A stretch of 64,000 bases of DNA from NCBI GenBank assembly GCA_009763385.1, contig CM019823.1, positions 173,692,503 to 173,756,502 of the forward strand, written 5' to 3'. The notes beneath the pieces are model-generated. The model saw nothing but the letters and a program-made list of their open reading frames with translations, ran no database searches and was not told where the DNA came from. Positions within the stretch are counted from its first letter, which is position 1, and the number at the start of each line of letters is the position of its first letter. This document shows, piece after piece, positions 20,640 through 32,592 of this stretch. The position numbers and the translations under genes are program-made. The stretch comes from Coix lacryma-jobi var. lacryma-jobi (Eukaryota; Streptophyta; Magnoliopsida; Poales; Poaceae).

Positions 20640-23600
20640 ATGGCAGGGCCGGCGCCGGATCGGGCCGCCCTGACTGTGGGGCCGGGCATGGACATGCCGA
20701 TCATGCACGACAGCGACCGGTACGAGCTCGTGCGCGACATCGGCTCCGGCAACTTTGGCGTTGCCCGCCTCATGCGCGACCGCCGCACCAGCGAACTCGT
20801 CGCCGTCAAGTACATCGAGCGCGGCGAGAAGGTATCGCGCTGATCCCGTTCTCCCTCCCCTGTGGATTCGATTTGGCGCTGGGTGTAGTTAATTAATAAC
20901 CCATCGATTCCACCGCATGGCGTTTGCGTTCCGAGGGGGCTGTTCGATTTGGGATGTGAATCCTTGGGTTCCTGCCGTGGACCGTATCTTCAGCCCAGGG
21001 ATGGCAGTTGGAATGAATACCAGCTGTAGCCTTTTGCTGTTTGTTCCATCTGATATGCTGGATATGCTGAGTATGCTCGAATTATAGTTTGGTTCCTGTG
21101 AAATTTTGTTTGGGTGTGCTGTATTTGAGGCTAAGCATTTGCCACCACAATCATTAAACAAGCAAACTTATGCTGATTTAGGTTCAGTCTGGACTGAATC
21201 AAATAATAATTTAATCACCCTGCTTGCAAGCGAGCATCATAATTTTGATACACTGCAGGATGCTGCTAAAGGCAGTTGGAGTTACCAGTTAACAGCATCA
21301 AATAAACAATACCAGCTAGCATTCAAACAAAGATCTAGATTGCTTGATTCTTTATCTAGTTTATCAAGAGATGTGGCCATGGCTACTACCTATTTGTTTT
21401 TGGTTTTCTTGAAAAAAATATTTCGCACCTGTGACCTGTGCCACCCTGGGGATCGAACGCTGGTCACAAGCGCCATACTCACATGATGCCACCACTACGA
21501 TCTCACAGGTTATTTGGTCTCAATACATATATAGTTGGATTTATTTTATGCAGATTTAGTAAAAATATGTTCTGTAGGATTAGAAATATTTTGTTAGTTA
21601 ATCCTGGAACATCTTTCCCCGTTTTGCATTGCATAAAAAAGAAAAAAAAATCCTTGTTTTGAAGTGCCTCCTAGGCTCCTAATGTCCTACCCATTTTGTT
21701 TCAATCCAAACATAGCAGCAAATAATGATTACTAATAAGACAGGTAGCTGACTTATTGGGACTATGCTTCTGTTCCAGCTGATTTTAGCCTAGACTTCAC
21801 TCCTACTGCTTGGTGTTAGCCATCAGGCATGATCCATTGATCCTATTCCTCCTATATGTACAAATCTGACCATCCATCTGGTTCCAACATTTGTGGATAC
21901 TGCATCTACTTTTGATCGAGCTGCAGTAATGGTGTGTGATTTGGCCCAAGAAATCTGTTATCTAATTGGTAATGATGCTCCATAACTCTATGCCACAACT
22001 AACTTCTACTACTTGATGCATAGGAGTGTATGCCTTATAAAAAGAAATTGAAACAGTATGTGTCTAGGACCCAACAAAATATTGCATGAATTTCACAAAA
22101 CCATATTATACTAGGAAAAGGTCTTGCAAGCCTTTCCTGTTCCCTAGCTAATATTGAGGTAGTTCCATATTTGTGATATTGTACAAGAGCTGACACGTTT
22201 TGATTGCGTACGAGGTGGGGGCAAAGTGGAATCCTTTTGATACACTATGAAGTGGAATACTTGTACTAATAATTCCATCTCATTCAGCTCCATCCAGGCA
22301 TGCAATTGCATTGACGCGTAAGCTCTTTACTGAATGAACATGTTTTATCCATGTGTATTTCTAATTGGGAGTAACTGTGCATTGTTTTAGTACCATTGCC
22401 TCACTGTTTTGTGGCCATCCGCTCTGGTAGTTTCTGATAGAATAGATAATCATTAATCAATAATATTTTGAACTTCTGAAACCAAGGATAGCTGAACAGA
22501 TTCTTGTTACGCTCCTTTGTTTTTGGCTTCCACACATGAGAGACCAACATCAATTCATACTAAAGGCCCAATATTTTGTATGATCTCTATCAATAGCAAG
22601 ACATTAGGTCTAATTTTATGGAATTTCCTCTTTTTCATTCATTTGTTGATTTGACTTAAAGAATTCCAATGTCCTCGGTTCCTTAAATCTGTTTTCTTCT
22701 GTTCATTTTCCTTTTCTATTATAAATGCTAGGTTATCATTTATTACTCTCAATCGTTTTATCTTGGTTTTCTTTAATATGTATTTCATGATCATGTGCAG
22801 ATAGATGAGAATGTCCAGCGTGAGATAATTAACCATAGATCATTGAAACACCCTAACATTATTAGGTTTAAAGAGGTGAGTCTGGATTGTGATGCTGTTT
22901 CTCCCCCAGAATTCCATTATTAAACATTTTTGAAATTTCTTTGTATGTCTAGGTTATTTTAACACCAACCCATCTTGCTATTGTCATGGAGTATGCCTCT
23001 GGTGGTGAGCTTTTTGAGAGAATATGTAAGAATGTGCGATTCAATGAAGATGAGGTTTGTGCTTGCCACTTAGTTCATCTTCTTGACACACCTCTTTCTT
23101 GATCCTACCAAATGTGCATATATATCTTTCCAGGCGCGCTACTTCTTTCAGCAGCTCATTTCAGGAGTAAGCTACTGCCATTCAATGGTATTAATTATTA
23201 TATAATGGCATATCTTTCATCTATTGTTACTGTTTACTCATACCATGTGCTGAGCTGAGCTGCCTTTTTTTAATTCTTATTTTCAAGCAAGTATGCCACC
23301 GTGATCTGAAGTTGGAGAACACACTTCTAGATGGGAGTGATGCTCCTCGTTTGAAGATATGTGACTTCGGTTATTCCAAGGTTCTTACACATGTCAACTT
23401 CATCTTATTATAGCTCATATTTGTGTGTTACGCTCAAGCTTAGTTGCATCGATATGTCAAGTCACCCCTGGGATATGTATCCAGTTCGGATACGCGTGGG
23501 ATACAGCATGGAGATGTCTCCATGGAGTATTTTGGGGGAAAACATAAATAAGAGAAATTCCAATATGTGGTTGAAGACGTATTGAGGGGTTTTGTGGATA

Positions 23601-26508
23601 CGCCGATACGGTCCAGTCTATAACCCTCAGATTCACGCGCGTTGATGCGCACCATGCAGTGGGGAGCCAGGCAGCCAGTGATGCAACACACCCGCTGCCG
23701 CCCCTGCCCACCTGACTTCCTGCTCGCCCAGCTGTTCGCCTGTCCTCGCCATGAGGAGATCCAGCGCCACGGCATGCTTGAGCAGGCTGCAGTGACGCAC
23801 ACCACCCGCAAGGCGCACACGGCACCGCGACAAGCTTCACACACCGGTGATAAATCAGCACCAAGCTGGTCATGAGTTAGCGGCGATTTTTTTTCCATGT
23901 TTCATCTCCTCTCCTGTAGCCTCTTTCCTGCCCTGTTCCCCATGTCAAATTAATCTAGACTCTTTGCTTGAAAGGGTATCAAATTAAGCTCAACTGGAAC
24001 TGAACTGAAAGGGGAAAGGAATTGTTACAGTGGTTTACTCATCTCCTCCAAGCCTGAAGCCTCACTCTCAAGTAAAAAGTGATGTACTTAGTTGAATCCT
24101 CCCTCTGTTTAACTAGTTCTACTTCTGCACTAGGCGCTTATATGTTCTCATTTGGATTCTGCAAGTTTGTCTTTGAGATTTGGATGGAGATGCTGGGCAG
24201 GCTTGGCTAAATGGAAATATGAAAAAGATGAGCAGAACAGCACAATTGCAAAAATGCAAGGCAATTCCAAGTTCCTGCTAGTGTGTTACGGCTTTTAGAA
24301 TTTTAATATGCCATATTATTTATTTATTAAAAATACTAAAAATGTCCCAAAATATATCTGTGTATCCTTTTTTAAGAAAAATGACGTATTTGTGTACCCG
24401 CCCGATACTGATATGCGTATCCGTGCCTGCGCTGCATAGCGTTCGAGTACATGTTTGTGTTGGTGTCTGGCTAGCAATCATTGAGGTTCCGTTCAGAGAC
24501 GAAGCCGGAAAAAAATTTAGGAGGGGCTAAACAAAAGTTGACGCTGAAATTCACAAAAAAAGTCACCTACTCCGGATACGTGGAGCCTGCTGTAGACTGC
24601 GGCGTGCCCTCGTCCACCAGCGCTGCATCTAGCTCCTTGTCTGTCGGTCCTGCCGTCAATGCTCGCTTGCTTGCTGCACCTGGCTCCTTGCCAGCCTGCC
24701 CACTATGCCAGGCTGTTCATCTGCTGGCTGCCACACCTGACTGCACGCTCGCAGCTTGCCGCGTCGCTCAGCTTCGCGACTAGGCCTGGCTGCCCGTCGG
24801 TCGCCGATCGTGGCCCCGCTAGCTTGCCCCCGCACAGCCGCACCTAGGAGTCGATGGCCCGTTGGTTGCGTCACGGTGTAGTCGCGTTCGTCGCCCACTA
24901 AAAACTGTGACGCCGCGTGAAGGGGAAGGAACACTCTATAGAGATGGGTTGGGGCGCAGGGAAGGAACGCCCTATAAGGATGAGTTGGGGTGGTGGACTA
25001 GGAACTGAGAAGTTAGGATTAAGTCTTGTGATTTAGCTGGATAATTCTCTGTGTCTATTAGATTGCTTGTCTAATTAACAAAAGAGAATATCTTCTACTC
25101 CCAATAAATTATAGCCCTTCCTACCTTGTACATCTACCATCTCAGCCCCTCCTACCTTATATATTTAAGACTAAAATTTTAACTGGATACTATAAGGATT
25201 TCATGTACTCGGTAGCGGTAGGAGGGGCTTGAGCCCCTCCCGCCCCACCGCTAGCTCCGTTGCTGGTTCCGTTGTTCTATGGCTTATTAATGTTTACATG
25301 ATGCTAGTAGAATGATGAATATGATCATAGGGTTGTCAGATTCCTTTTAACGGACAATACCATGCATTCTTCATTCTCTGCAGTCATCTGTTCTTCATTC
25401 CCAGCCGAAGTCCACTGTTGGAACACCTGCTTATATTGCACCTGAAGTTCTGTTGAAAAAGGAATATGATGGCAAGGTACTAGTTATATCCCTTTCCTTA
25501 TTTATCTTGAGAAATGTGTCTTTGAGAGCTGTGTATGCATCAGTGCACTGTAGTTCCATAAACATAGTGGTCAGAAAACTCACTTATGATTTCTCTTTTT
25601 GTGTTAACTGTCTGGTTACCTCCTATATGAGGAAAGCTTCTTCTCACTGATGGATTTGTTTATGACAAACAGATTGCTGATGTTTGGTCATGTGGTGTAA
25701 CCCTCTATGTAATGGTTGTTGGTGCATATCCTTTTGAAGACCCAGAAGAGCCTAAGAACTTCCGCAAGACAATTCAGGTTATCTTTTTTTTTTCATTCAT
25801 GGATACAAGTTCAATGCACACGAGTGCACGTGCGCGCACGTGCGTGTCAGTCATAGCACATATGTGTGCGTCCTAGCACACAGCTAAACTCTAAACTAGA
25901 TCGGCTACTTCTGAATCTCTGCATGTTTCACTTAATGCATTCTCCTGTTTTAGCTAACAACTAAACTAATGGTAGTGTCATCTCGTTACAGCGCATCCTG
26001 AACGTTCAGTATGCAATTCCAGACAATGTTTACATATCTCCAGAGTGCAGGCATCTAATTTCGAGGATTTTTGTTGGAGATCCTGCTATGGTAAGTCCTT
26101 GTATGTTGTAGTTGTAATCGTGCTTTGTTCCTGATACAATAGGTTCAGAGGATATGCTACTTCGAGTTTAGTCATATCTATCTGAATTTGTTGTCTTTAT
26201 TTGTTATATAAAATTTGCAGCGAATAACAATCCCTGAAATCCGGAATCATAGTTGGTTCCTGACGAACCTTCCTGCTGATCTGATGGACGATGATAGCAT
26301 GAGCAACCAATATGAGGAGCCTGATCAGCCAATGCAGACCATGGATCAGATCATGCAGATTTTGACAGAGGCCACCATACCACCTGCCTGTTCTCGCAGT
26401 ATAAATGTCCTAGCTGATGGATTGGACATGGACGACGACATGGATGATCTTGACTCCGACTCAGATCTTGATGTTGACAGCAGCGGTGAGATTGTGTACG
26501 CAATGTGA
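20640..26508 (+). CDS. SAPK9: SnRK2 serine/threonine kinase, SAPK9-type (nine exons, 366 aa)
   Basis: An ABA- and osmotic-stress-activated kinase that is held off by PP2C phosphatases and phosphorylates bZIP factors and channels (family knowledge). Coding exons are 20640-20831, 22801-22875, 22953-23054, 23134-23187, 23288-23380, 25384-25476, 25673-25777, 25992-26090 and 26221-26508. All introns are GT-AG, every exon is a whole number of codons, and nine exons is usual for SnRK2. Residues: Gly loop 35-40 (GSGNFG), Lys57, HRD with Asp147, DFG 167-169, activation loop SSVLHSQPKSTVGTPAY with Ser182 equivalent to OST1 Ser175. The SnRK2 box follows the kinase domain, and the acidic ABA box ends DSSGEIVYAM, marking subclass III. 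The N-terminal residues and the C-terminus match rice SAPK9 better than SAPK8 or SAPK10 (from memory). No break was seen. The fifth intron (23381-25383) is enlarged by transposon DNA. Confidence 0.96.
21405..21535 (-). mobile_element. Possible SINE-like fragment in intron 1
   Basis: On the minus strand a B-box-like GCGTTCGATCCCC (21450-21462) sits downstream of GTAGTGGTGGCATCA, and the fragment ends in a T-run. This resembles the tRNA-derived head and T-tail of grass SINEs. The A box is weak and no target duplication was found. Confidence 0.3.
23440..24485. other. Intron 5 segment with GGATACG motifs, probable older transposon DNA
   Basis: GGATACGCGT-type motifs occur near 23497 and their inverse GCGTATCCGTG near 24415, with TTTTGGG blocks in opposite orientation further inside. 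This suggests degraded terminal inverted repeats enclosing a GC-rich core (about 23630-23880). I could not define termini or a target duplication. Open frames inside have no recognisable domain. Confidence 0.35.
24494..25265. mobile_element. Non-autonomous hAT element in SnRK2 intron 5, 772 bp
   Basis: The 8-bp duplication GTTCCGTT is exact at 24486-24493 and 25266-25273. Ends read CAGAGACGAAGCCGG and, reverse-complemented, CAGCAACGGAGCTAGCGG, with AGGAGGGGC further in on both sides. 8-bp duplications and CA-G termini are hAT features. There is no transposase. Confidence 0.85.
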
Positions 26509-27590
26509 GTAACTATCTCACTAGTCAACCAAAACCAATCAGGCATGGGATGCCCTGATGTTGTATACTCTGGCAAAGAGCTAGCATCCTTTTGTGAAAA
26601 TTCTTCCTGTAGTTTTCTCAGCGAACCGCAACCTGTTCTGTGGAGCACAGATGTTGTAGTCAAACTGGGGTTACTCAGCTTGTAAAACTAGCCTCCTCTT
26701 CCTTCCTCGTTACTGGGGTTTGGATACTCTCAGGCTTCGACTTGTGTGTTACTGTTAAATATGTACAAGAAACTTCTACTCATGTTGATCTGTGAATTTG
26801 GACTCAGGTAGTGGTTTTGCTCAGTGTTCGGTGTATTCCCTATTTCTGCATTTCAAACTGTGTGACCATTAGGTCTTGTATTTCTGCACTTTTCTGGGTT
26901 TCAAAATTTGTGTTTTCGGTTGAATTCACATTTCCGTGTGCTATCGTGTGCTTGGGTAAGTTGTGTCGCGCCAAAAAAAGTGTATTAGAGGCATTTTCAC
27001 ATGTGCGTGTGTTAGGGGCACGCCACATTCACACATACCTGATGAAATTGACAGTGGGATGGCAAAAAAAAAGAGACAAAGTCAAAGTCAAAACCAAAGC
27101 ATGACCCGAGGCGTGGAGCTGTGAAGCCAGTGGTTTATTGGTGGTGGTGGGCTGGTCGCTGGTGGCCGTCATGGGCCGTCATTACCAAGCTGGACGTTTC
27201 ACCCTGCATTCAGTTTTGATCATTGGTGCAGAGCAGTAGAGGAGGTCGAGCAAAACAGGGTGAGCTCATTACGTTGATCTTTTTTAAAACGAACATTGAT
27301 CCAATTTTGGAACATGGAAATTTTGGAACATTGATCTAACTAAACTTTAGCTGACTAAATTTAGTTGTTAGGCATCCAAACAATCCAAAGAAAATTTAGC
27401 TAGATTTAGCTATTCCAACCCAGCTAAAGCCAGCTAAAATTTAGTTGAGTCTATTAGCTGAAGCATTCAAACATCCGGCTAAAGTTTAGTTGAGAAAATT
27501 TTAGCTAGCTAAAGTTTTATATTAAAATTTTAGTTAACTAAATTTTTGTTGGTTACATCAAACAGGCGCTATAATGGACGACACCTTGAT
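26509..27590 (+). other. SnRK2 3' flank
   Basis: Presumed 3' UTR and downstream DNA. No convincing poly(A) signal could be assigned. At about 27320-27570 there are many CTAAA(A/C)TTTAG-type repeats and GCATCCAAAC/ATCAAACAGGCGC ends, suggestive of a degraded MITE. Confidence 0.4.
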
Positions 27591-28925
27591 GGGCGAGAGA
27601 GTCAAGGAGACAAGTGGTGTGAATCTTAGTACTTTACAATACTCGTCTCGGTTGGCGGTGGCATTCGTCATCGTGACTTGTTGAACACCATGACTGTTCA
27701 AGTAAGATTTGGTTGTCTGACAACATATCTGATCGATATTTCATATATACAGTAGTTATAACGAAGATTGGAGGGAGGGTTAAAAGTTTGGCAACCGATC
27801 TTGAAGAGACCCTGGAGGGAGAGATCGAGTTAATTACAACAACTACACAAACGAATAAAGTTTTTAAAAATTGCAAACAAACATGAAAAACTCGACAAAT
27901 GCAGTCGTGTCTTGTAAGATGATGCCTAATAGCAGTAATAAAAATGGGGCTAGCCCGACAGCAAACTGGTGATCCCACAAGGTCTGGGAGGAGAAACAGA
28001 CAACGGGTACCAAGCAAGAGACAGGATAAAAACAAGAGCTTCTCTACCGATGCGGTCCGGCATGCATGCATCGAGAATCGACATGCTGCATGCATGCGTG
28101 TTCCGATCGAGGACAACACCTCCTTCGACAATCGACCTGGCAGACGATGGCACGCAACGCAGCATGGCACCCTACATACTAGTCTACTGGTAGATACGAG
28201 TAGCCAGCTGTTTTTCCCGCCTTTTCTCTCTCTTCTCACTCTACTACGTATAGTCTACTGGTAGATACGAGTAGCCAAGGGAGTACTACTACTACTGTAG
28301 TAGAGTACAACTCCCTTGGCAGTGGCACCGTACTGTACGTACAGTATACGGAGTAGTACAGTATTTCAGGAGACGGATGGACAGATGCATGCATGCAGCG
28401 TGGGAGGCAGCGATCGTCTCTCTCTCCACCAACCCCTTGCATACTGTATGTAAAGGCTGCATCCCAGGCTCTGGCATCAGGCAGCAGCAGGGAGCTGGTC
28501 GATAGCTGGCCATGGCTGTGCCAAGCAAGCCCCTGAGCGGCGTGGCCATGGCACAGCACTGGTTCTGTGTTGGAGAATCGAATCCCATCTGCATGCTAGT
28601 ACCACTAGTCGTCTACTACACGGAGTAGGCCACGCCGTGCCCGCCGGCCCAGAGCGGCAGAGCATGCATGTCCGGGCCAGGCCAGCTCTGCGTGCCTCCA
28701 TGTCGATGTCGTCCGGTCGTCCCTTCTGTGCTCTCTCCTCCAATCCTCTCTGAACGTGTTCTCTCTGATCCGTACAAGACTGATCTGAATGTACTACGCC
28801 TGCTACTGTTGTACAGTGGAGTACAGTACTGTGTAGTACTCGTATGCTCGTCTCTCGCCTCTGCTTTTTCTCTCTGACATCTGAGCACTTGACAGACATG
28901 TAGCGTTCCGATATGGCTGATCTGA
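27591..28925. other. Intergenic with short direct and inverted repeats
   Basis: No gene is supported. A 27-bp direct repeat beginning TAGTCTACTGGTAGATAC occurs at 28180-28206 and 28251-28277. It is followed by an inverted repeat with CCAAGGGAGT and ACTCCCTTGG at its ends (28275-28319). TGCATGCA runs occur near 28060-28095 and 28384-28396. The longer open frames on both strands lack domains and look incidental. Confidence 0.5.
28180..28277 (+). repeat. Two 27-bp direct repeats
   Basis: Identical 27-bp copies at 28180-28206 and 28251-28277, start-to-start distance 71 bp. Confidence 0.9.
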
Positions 28926-29833
28926 GACTACCCGCACTCTTCAACCTCTATATTCATCCTCTAAAAGAAATATTTCATCTTATTCATCACAAAATATACA
29001 GTTTTACCACACTCATCCATACTCTATCGCATCCTTTATACCAACTACCATATATTTTATTCAACCATCCCAACTACATCTCCTCTCTCTCCTCACTTTT
29101 CTTTTCTTTTTCCCCTTCTCTTTTTCTCCGCCCGACACTTCTCTTCTTCTCCGCCCGCCGCTCCCCACTCCTCTTCTTCTCCACCGGCCGCTCCTCTTCT
29201 TCCTCCGCCTCATTCACGGCGAGCTCGCCCTCCATGGCGAGCACGCGGCCAGATCCGGCCCCGGCGCTCGCCCTCCTGTCCTCCCTCTCCTTCCTCGGCG
29301 ACAGGGCCATGGCCACGGCGGAGGTGGAGGCGACGGCCGGCGAGCAGCATGCGAGCTCGGCGAGGCGGCCAACGCCGCCCCCTCTCTCCTCTTCTTCGTC
29401 CGCCTCCTTCACGCGCGCCGGACCGGGCGGCCTCCATGGCGAGCTCGCCCTCCATGGCATGCGCGCGGGCAAATCCGGCCCCGGCGCGGCTATGGCGAGG
29501 CGGGCGGGCCACGGCGCGGCGAGCGGGATCCGACCACGGCGGAGGCGGGCGCGGCGGCCGTCGAGCAGCAGGCGGGCGCGGCGGCCGGCGAGCAGCAGGC
29601 GTGCCCCTCTCTCCTCTTCTTCCTCTCTCTCTTCTCTCTCCCCTTCCTGCGCGCGGCGGGAGCTCCTGCCCGCGGGCCCCACGCCCTGTAGCGGCTTCCC
29701 TCTACCCCGCCATTTTTAGCGCTCCCCCGAGCGTAGCGCACGGGGTAGCAGCTCCCGCTGCGGCATCTTCGAGACGGTAAACGCTGGCGTGGCGTTTACC
29801 GGCTCCGTTTACGGGAGCCCGGTGCGGGTAGTC
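28926..29833. mobile_element. TIR element with GC-rich, internally repeated cargo, 908 bp
   Basis: The left end GACTACCCGCAC and right end GTGCGGGTAGTC are exact inverted repeats, flanked by TGA at 28923-28925 and 29834-29836. The left 170 bp is AT-rich, the rest strongly GC-rich. A block beginning GGCGAGCTCGCCCTCCATGG occurs twice (about 29218 and 29437) and a GCGGCGGCCG(T/G)CGAGCAGCAGGC-type unit is repeated near 29550-29600. Three-base duplications occur with PIF/Harbinger and CACTA elements, but neither standard terminus is present. Open frames of 268, 202 and 143 codons overlap in different phases and look compositional. Confidence 0.6.
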
Positions 29834-29836
29834 TGA

Positions 29837-30679
29837 ATCCCTGTCGCCTGAGCTCGGTGCGTTCTTGCCTCCAAGTGAAGACAAACTCAAACTGCTTCGC
29901 TCTGCTCGCCTCTTCTCTGCCCATCGTGCTTGATAAAGGAGATGAAACGGCGAGCTTGCTTGGAGGTGGAGTGCAGTTGTTCTCTGACCAGCTGGGTTCT
30001 GGACACCTTCAGAGAGAGGCAGGTTTGATTTGAACGACCGATTCTTGCTTTGCTTGGGCAGGCATGCATGCATGCATGGACTGGAGTGTGGTCCCATTTT
30101 TAGTGCCCACGCATGCATGATGGCTCAATCATATTCTCATTTTTACAACTCCAGAAACACACACGTTTTGATTGGGAGATGCCGCTTGCTGTAACGCTCA
30201 AGTGCCATCCGCTACCTCCTAGCTCTAAGCCAACATTTACCCGTCCGTAGCCATGAAAATAATTAAGCACTGCTTTTTGGCATGGATATTATTGACTGTA
30301 TATGATATGAAGTAAACTAACTTTTTTTTTCGAACCGAAGAGCTTTTGCTCTCCATTCCCATGCACTGTGCACTGCTGCTTAATTTTTCCTAGTTACCGA
30401 AACCATGCACATTGACAGCCTTATCATTGTCGTCGCAGCCTGAGATCCATGCATGGATAGGATATGTGTGGACTGGGCAAACTGCATGGTTACAAGAATT
30501 TACGGCATACGTATATACCTAGCATATCATCAGGATTCAGGCAAAATGCAACTTGCAGGTTAGGTTAGAAACCTCTACTGGCTGCCAGTACTGCAGGCAT
30601 ATGAAAGACCAAATGGACGTGTTTAACACAGTTTATGCAGGTGCCGTCGTGTCACCAATCGTAATGCGTTGGGCATAGC
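29837..30679. other. Intergenic, nothing recognised
   Basis: No gene is seen. It contains a GCATGCATGCATGCATGG run near 30062-30079. Confidence 0.5.
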
Positions 30680-30687
30680 ATCAGTAC

Positions 30688-31348
30688 CAGTGGCGGACCT
30701 AGGATTTTTTCACAGGGTATGCCGGATATTTTTTTAATATAAGTTGATAAAATCATATTCTAATTTGATAAAATCACGTGCATTAAATAATATGACAAGC
30801 TTTAAATTCAAAGGTTAAGCTAAAGACTGCGACAAAAATAATATAAATAGTTTAAATAAAATATAAATAGTACGAAATATAAGCATAAAATTAAAGGATA
30901 AAGTATATTATTATTTGTACTTAATTTTAGAAGAGACAAGAAAATAAAATTTTAAAGCGGTGTTCTGTATTACTATTAATAAGTGATAATAAAATGATAT
31001 ACCAAAATCATATTATATTATAGTTATTAATATTAAGAGAGAATAATAAATAAAAAATTAAAAGCTACTTGTAAACAGTGAAATATAAAATAAGAACAAA
31101 AAACTACTCACAAACAGTGCAAAAAGGAAAAACAAGATTAAGAAACAAAAAATAGGCAAAATATACGAATGGAACCTACGACCTCTAGCTTAGCAAGCAA
31201 AAGACTTACCATTGCGGTAACATACTAATAGCTAAGAAATTGTGCAACTTTTGGTATGTAAAAGAAAAACATAACTAAGTGTTAAGTATATGACATACCC
31301 ACAGGGTATGCCGTGGACCACCTGGCATACCCTGTGGGTCCGCCCCTG
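30688..31348. mobile_element. Non-autonomous hAT element, 661 bp
   Basis: The duplication ATCAGTAC is exact at 30680-30687 and 31349-31356. Ends read CAGTGGCGGACCTAGG and, reverse-complemented, CAGGGGCGGACCCACAGG, each followed by CACAGGGTATGCC-type sequence. The interior is AT-rich. A tRNA-like stretch lies near its right end on the minus strand (about 31165-31235). Confidence 0.9.
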
Positions 31349-31356
31349 ATCAGTAC

Positions 31357-32592
31357 ACTGCTCTATATAGCTAGCTCGTTTGGCAGACGATCACACACAA
31401 GCATGGAAGAGCTACTAGTAGACAGCAGCTAGTCAGCTACGTACATGGGCCGAGAACTAACTAAAAGAGCCGATCGAGCTACTATGTTAGGAAGGGCGAT
31501 ACGCATGAAAGGTCCAATTCTATAGTGGACCAGTTATTTCTGCCAAATAGCATAGGAGATTGTGCGACGTTTGGCAAAAGCCAACTAAACGAATCACCAT
31601 CTTGATCGATCAGCATACATATAGGCAGCCTACAGACAAAAATATTGGGGAGCCAACAAACAAAGTGATTTAAATTTGCTATATTTCGGACGTGTGAAAC
31701 ATATCATCTTTTCAGACGACGACTAATAATAACTTTTATATCTTCATCCAACAGTCTAAATCTATTAACATAAAATAAAATAAAATAAATAAATGACAAT
31801 TTTTTTCTATAAAAGGATAAAGACGAAACAGTGCCTGAAATATAGAGAATGTGACAAACACTGAAATATAGGGAATGTGACAAACAAAAGCAGCTGCGTT
31901 TTCGCAGCGGCATGCATGCGTTCAGCTATGTACTTGTATTTTTTAGATCATAAACCATAGTGATAATTCAGTCAAGTACTGATACGCACTGATGATGAGT
32001 AGCAACACATACTAATCTTGCAGCAAATCATGCCATACATGTATATAGATTTAACAAGGTAGGATAGATCTACCACATCTTTGAAACAACACACCCATAT
32101 ATATATCCGAAAAAAATGCACAGTATTGATCATGTAGTGAGACCATGCATGTAGATCGACCGTGTATGATCAACCGATGGATTGGCCTCACGAAGAACAC
32201 CAGATACAAGGTTATGGATCACTTCTTCTACTTTTACTACTACTACACTACACAGCATGCAGATGCAGATGCAGATGCAGATGCAGATATAGACAAGCAA
32301 TACGATAAAAACTCTGATTAAAAACAGTAAGAAAAGTTACTCCCGTGCTCCCGCTAATATAATGCCCAAAAACAACAGTAATAAAAACGCCATTGATTCA
32401 CCTCCCCCGGAGTGGATGAGTTCTCACTCAAATAAAAACACAGTCAAACGGCAAACGTAAAGCTACACTGAAGGCTGAAGTGAAAGTGATGGAGCTACTG
32501 GTTGATTACGTACTAGCTAGTGTGTCATGTGGGGTAAACAGCTCATCAGCTGCGTCGTCCGTACATCAGATCATCAGGTTCAGGTTTGTTTC
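31357..32592. other. Intergenic and presumed 3' flank of the Dof gene
   Basis: No gene is seen. A 26-bp tandem duplication (CTGAAATATAGAGAATGTGA and on) occupies 31835-31886, and a (GCAGAT)n hexamer repeat lies at about 32259-32289. The last few hundred bases are probably the Dof 3' UTR. Confidence 0.5.
31835..31886. repeat. 26-bp tandem duplication
   Basis: Two adjacent copies, 31835-31860 and 31861-31886, differing at one base. Confidence 0.9.

Noticed and set aside
27634..28239. 201-codon minus-strand frame
   Set aside because: No domain, overlapped by other frames, and it crosses a direct repeat; not supported as a gene.
28460..28560. Possible microRNA hairpin (CTGTGCCA/TGGCACAG arms)
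   Set aside because: The paired arm is too short, the loop has no regular duplex, and no known plant miRNA is recognisable.
28913..29780. Long overlapping open frames (up to 268 codons) in GC-rich DNA
   Set aside because: Three phases and both strands are open at once, the products are Ser/Arg/Ala low-complexity, and the sequence lies inside a TIR element with internal repeats.
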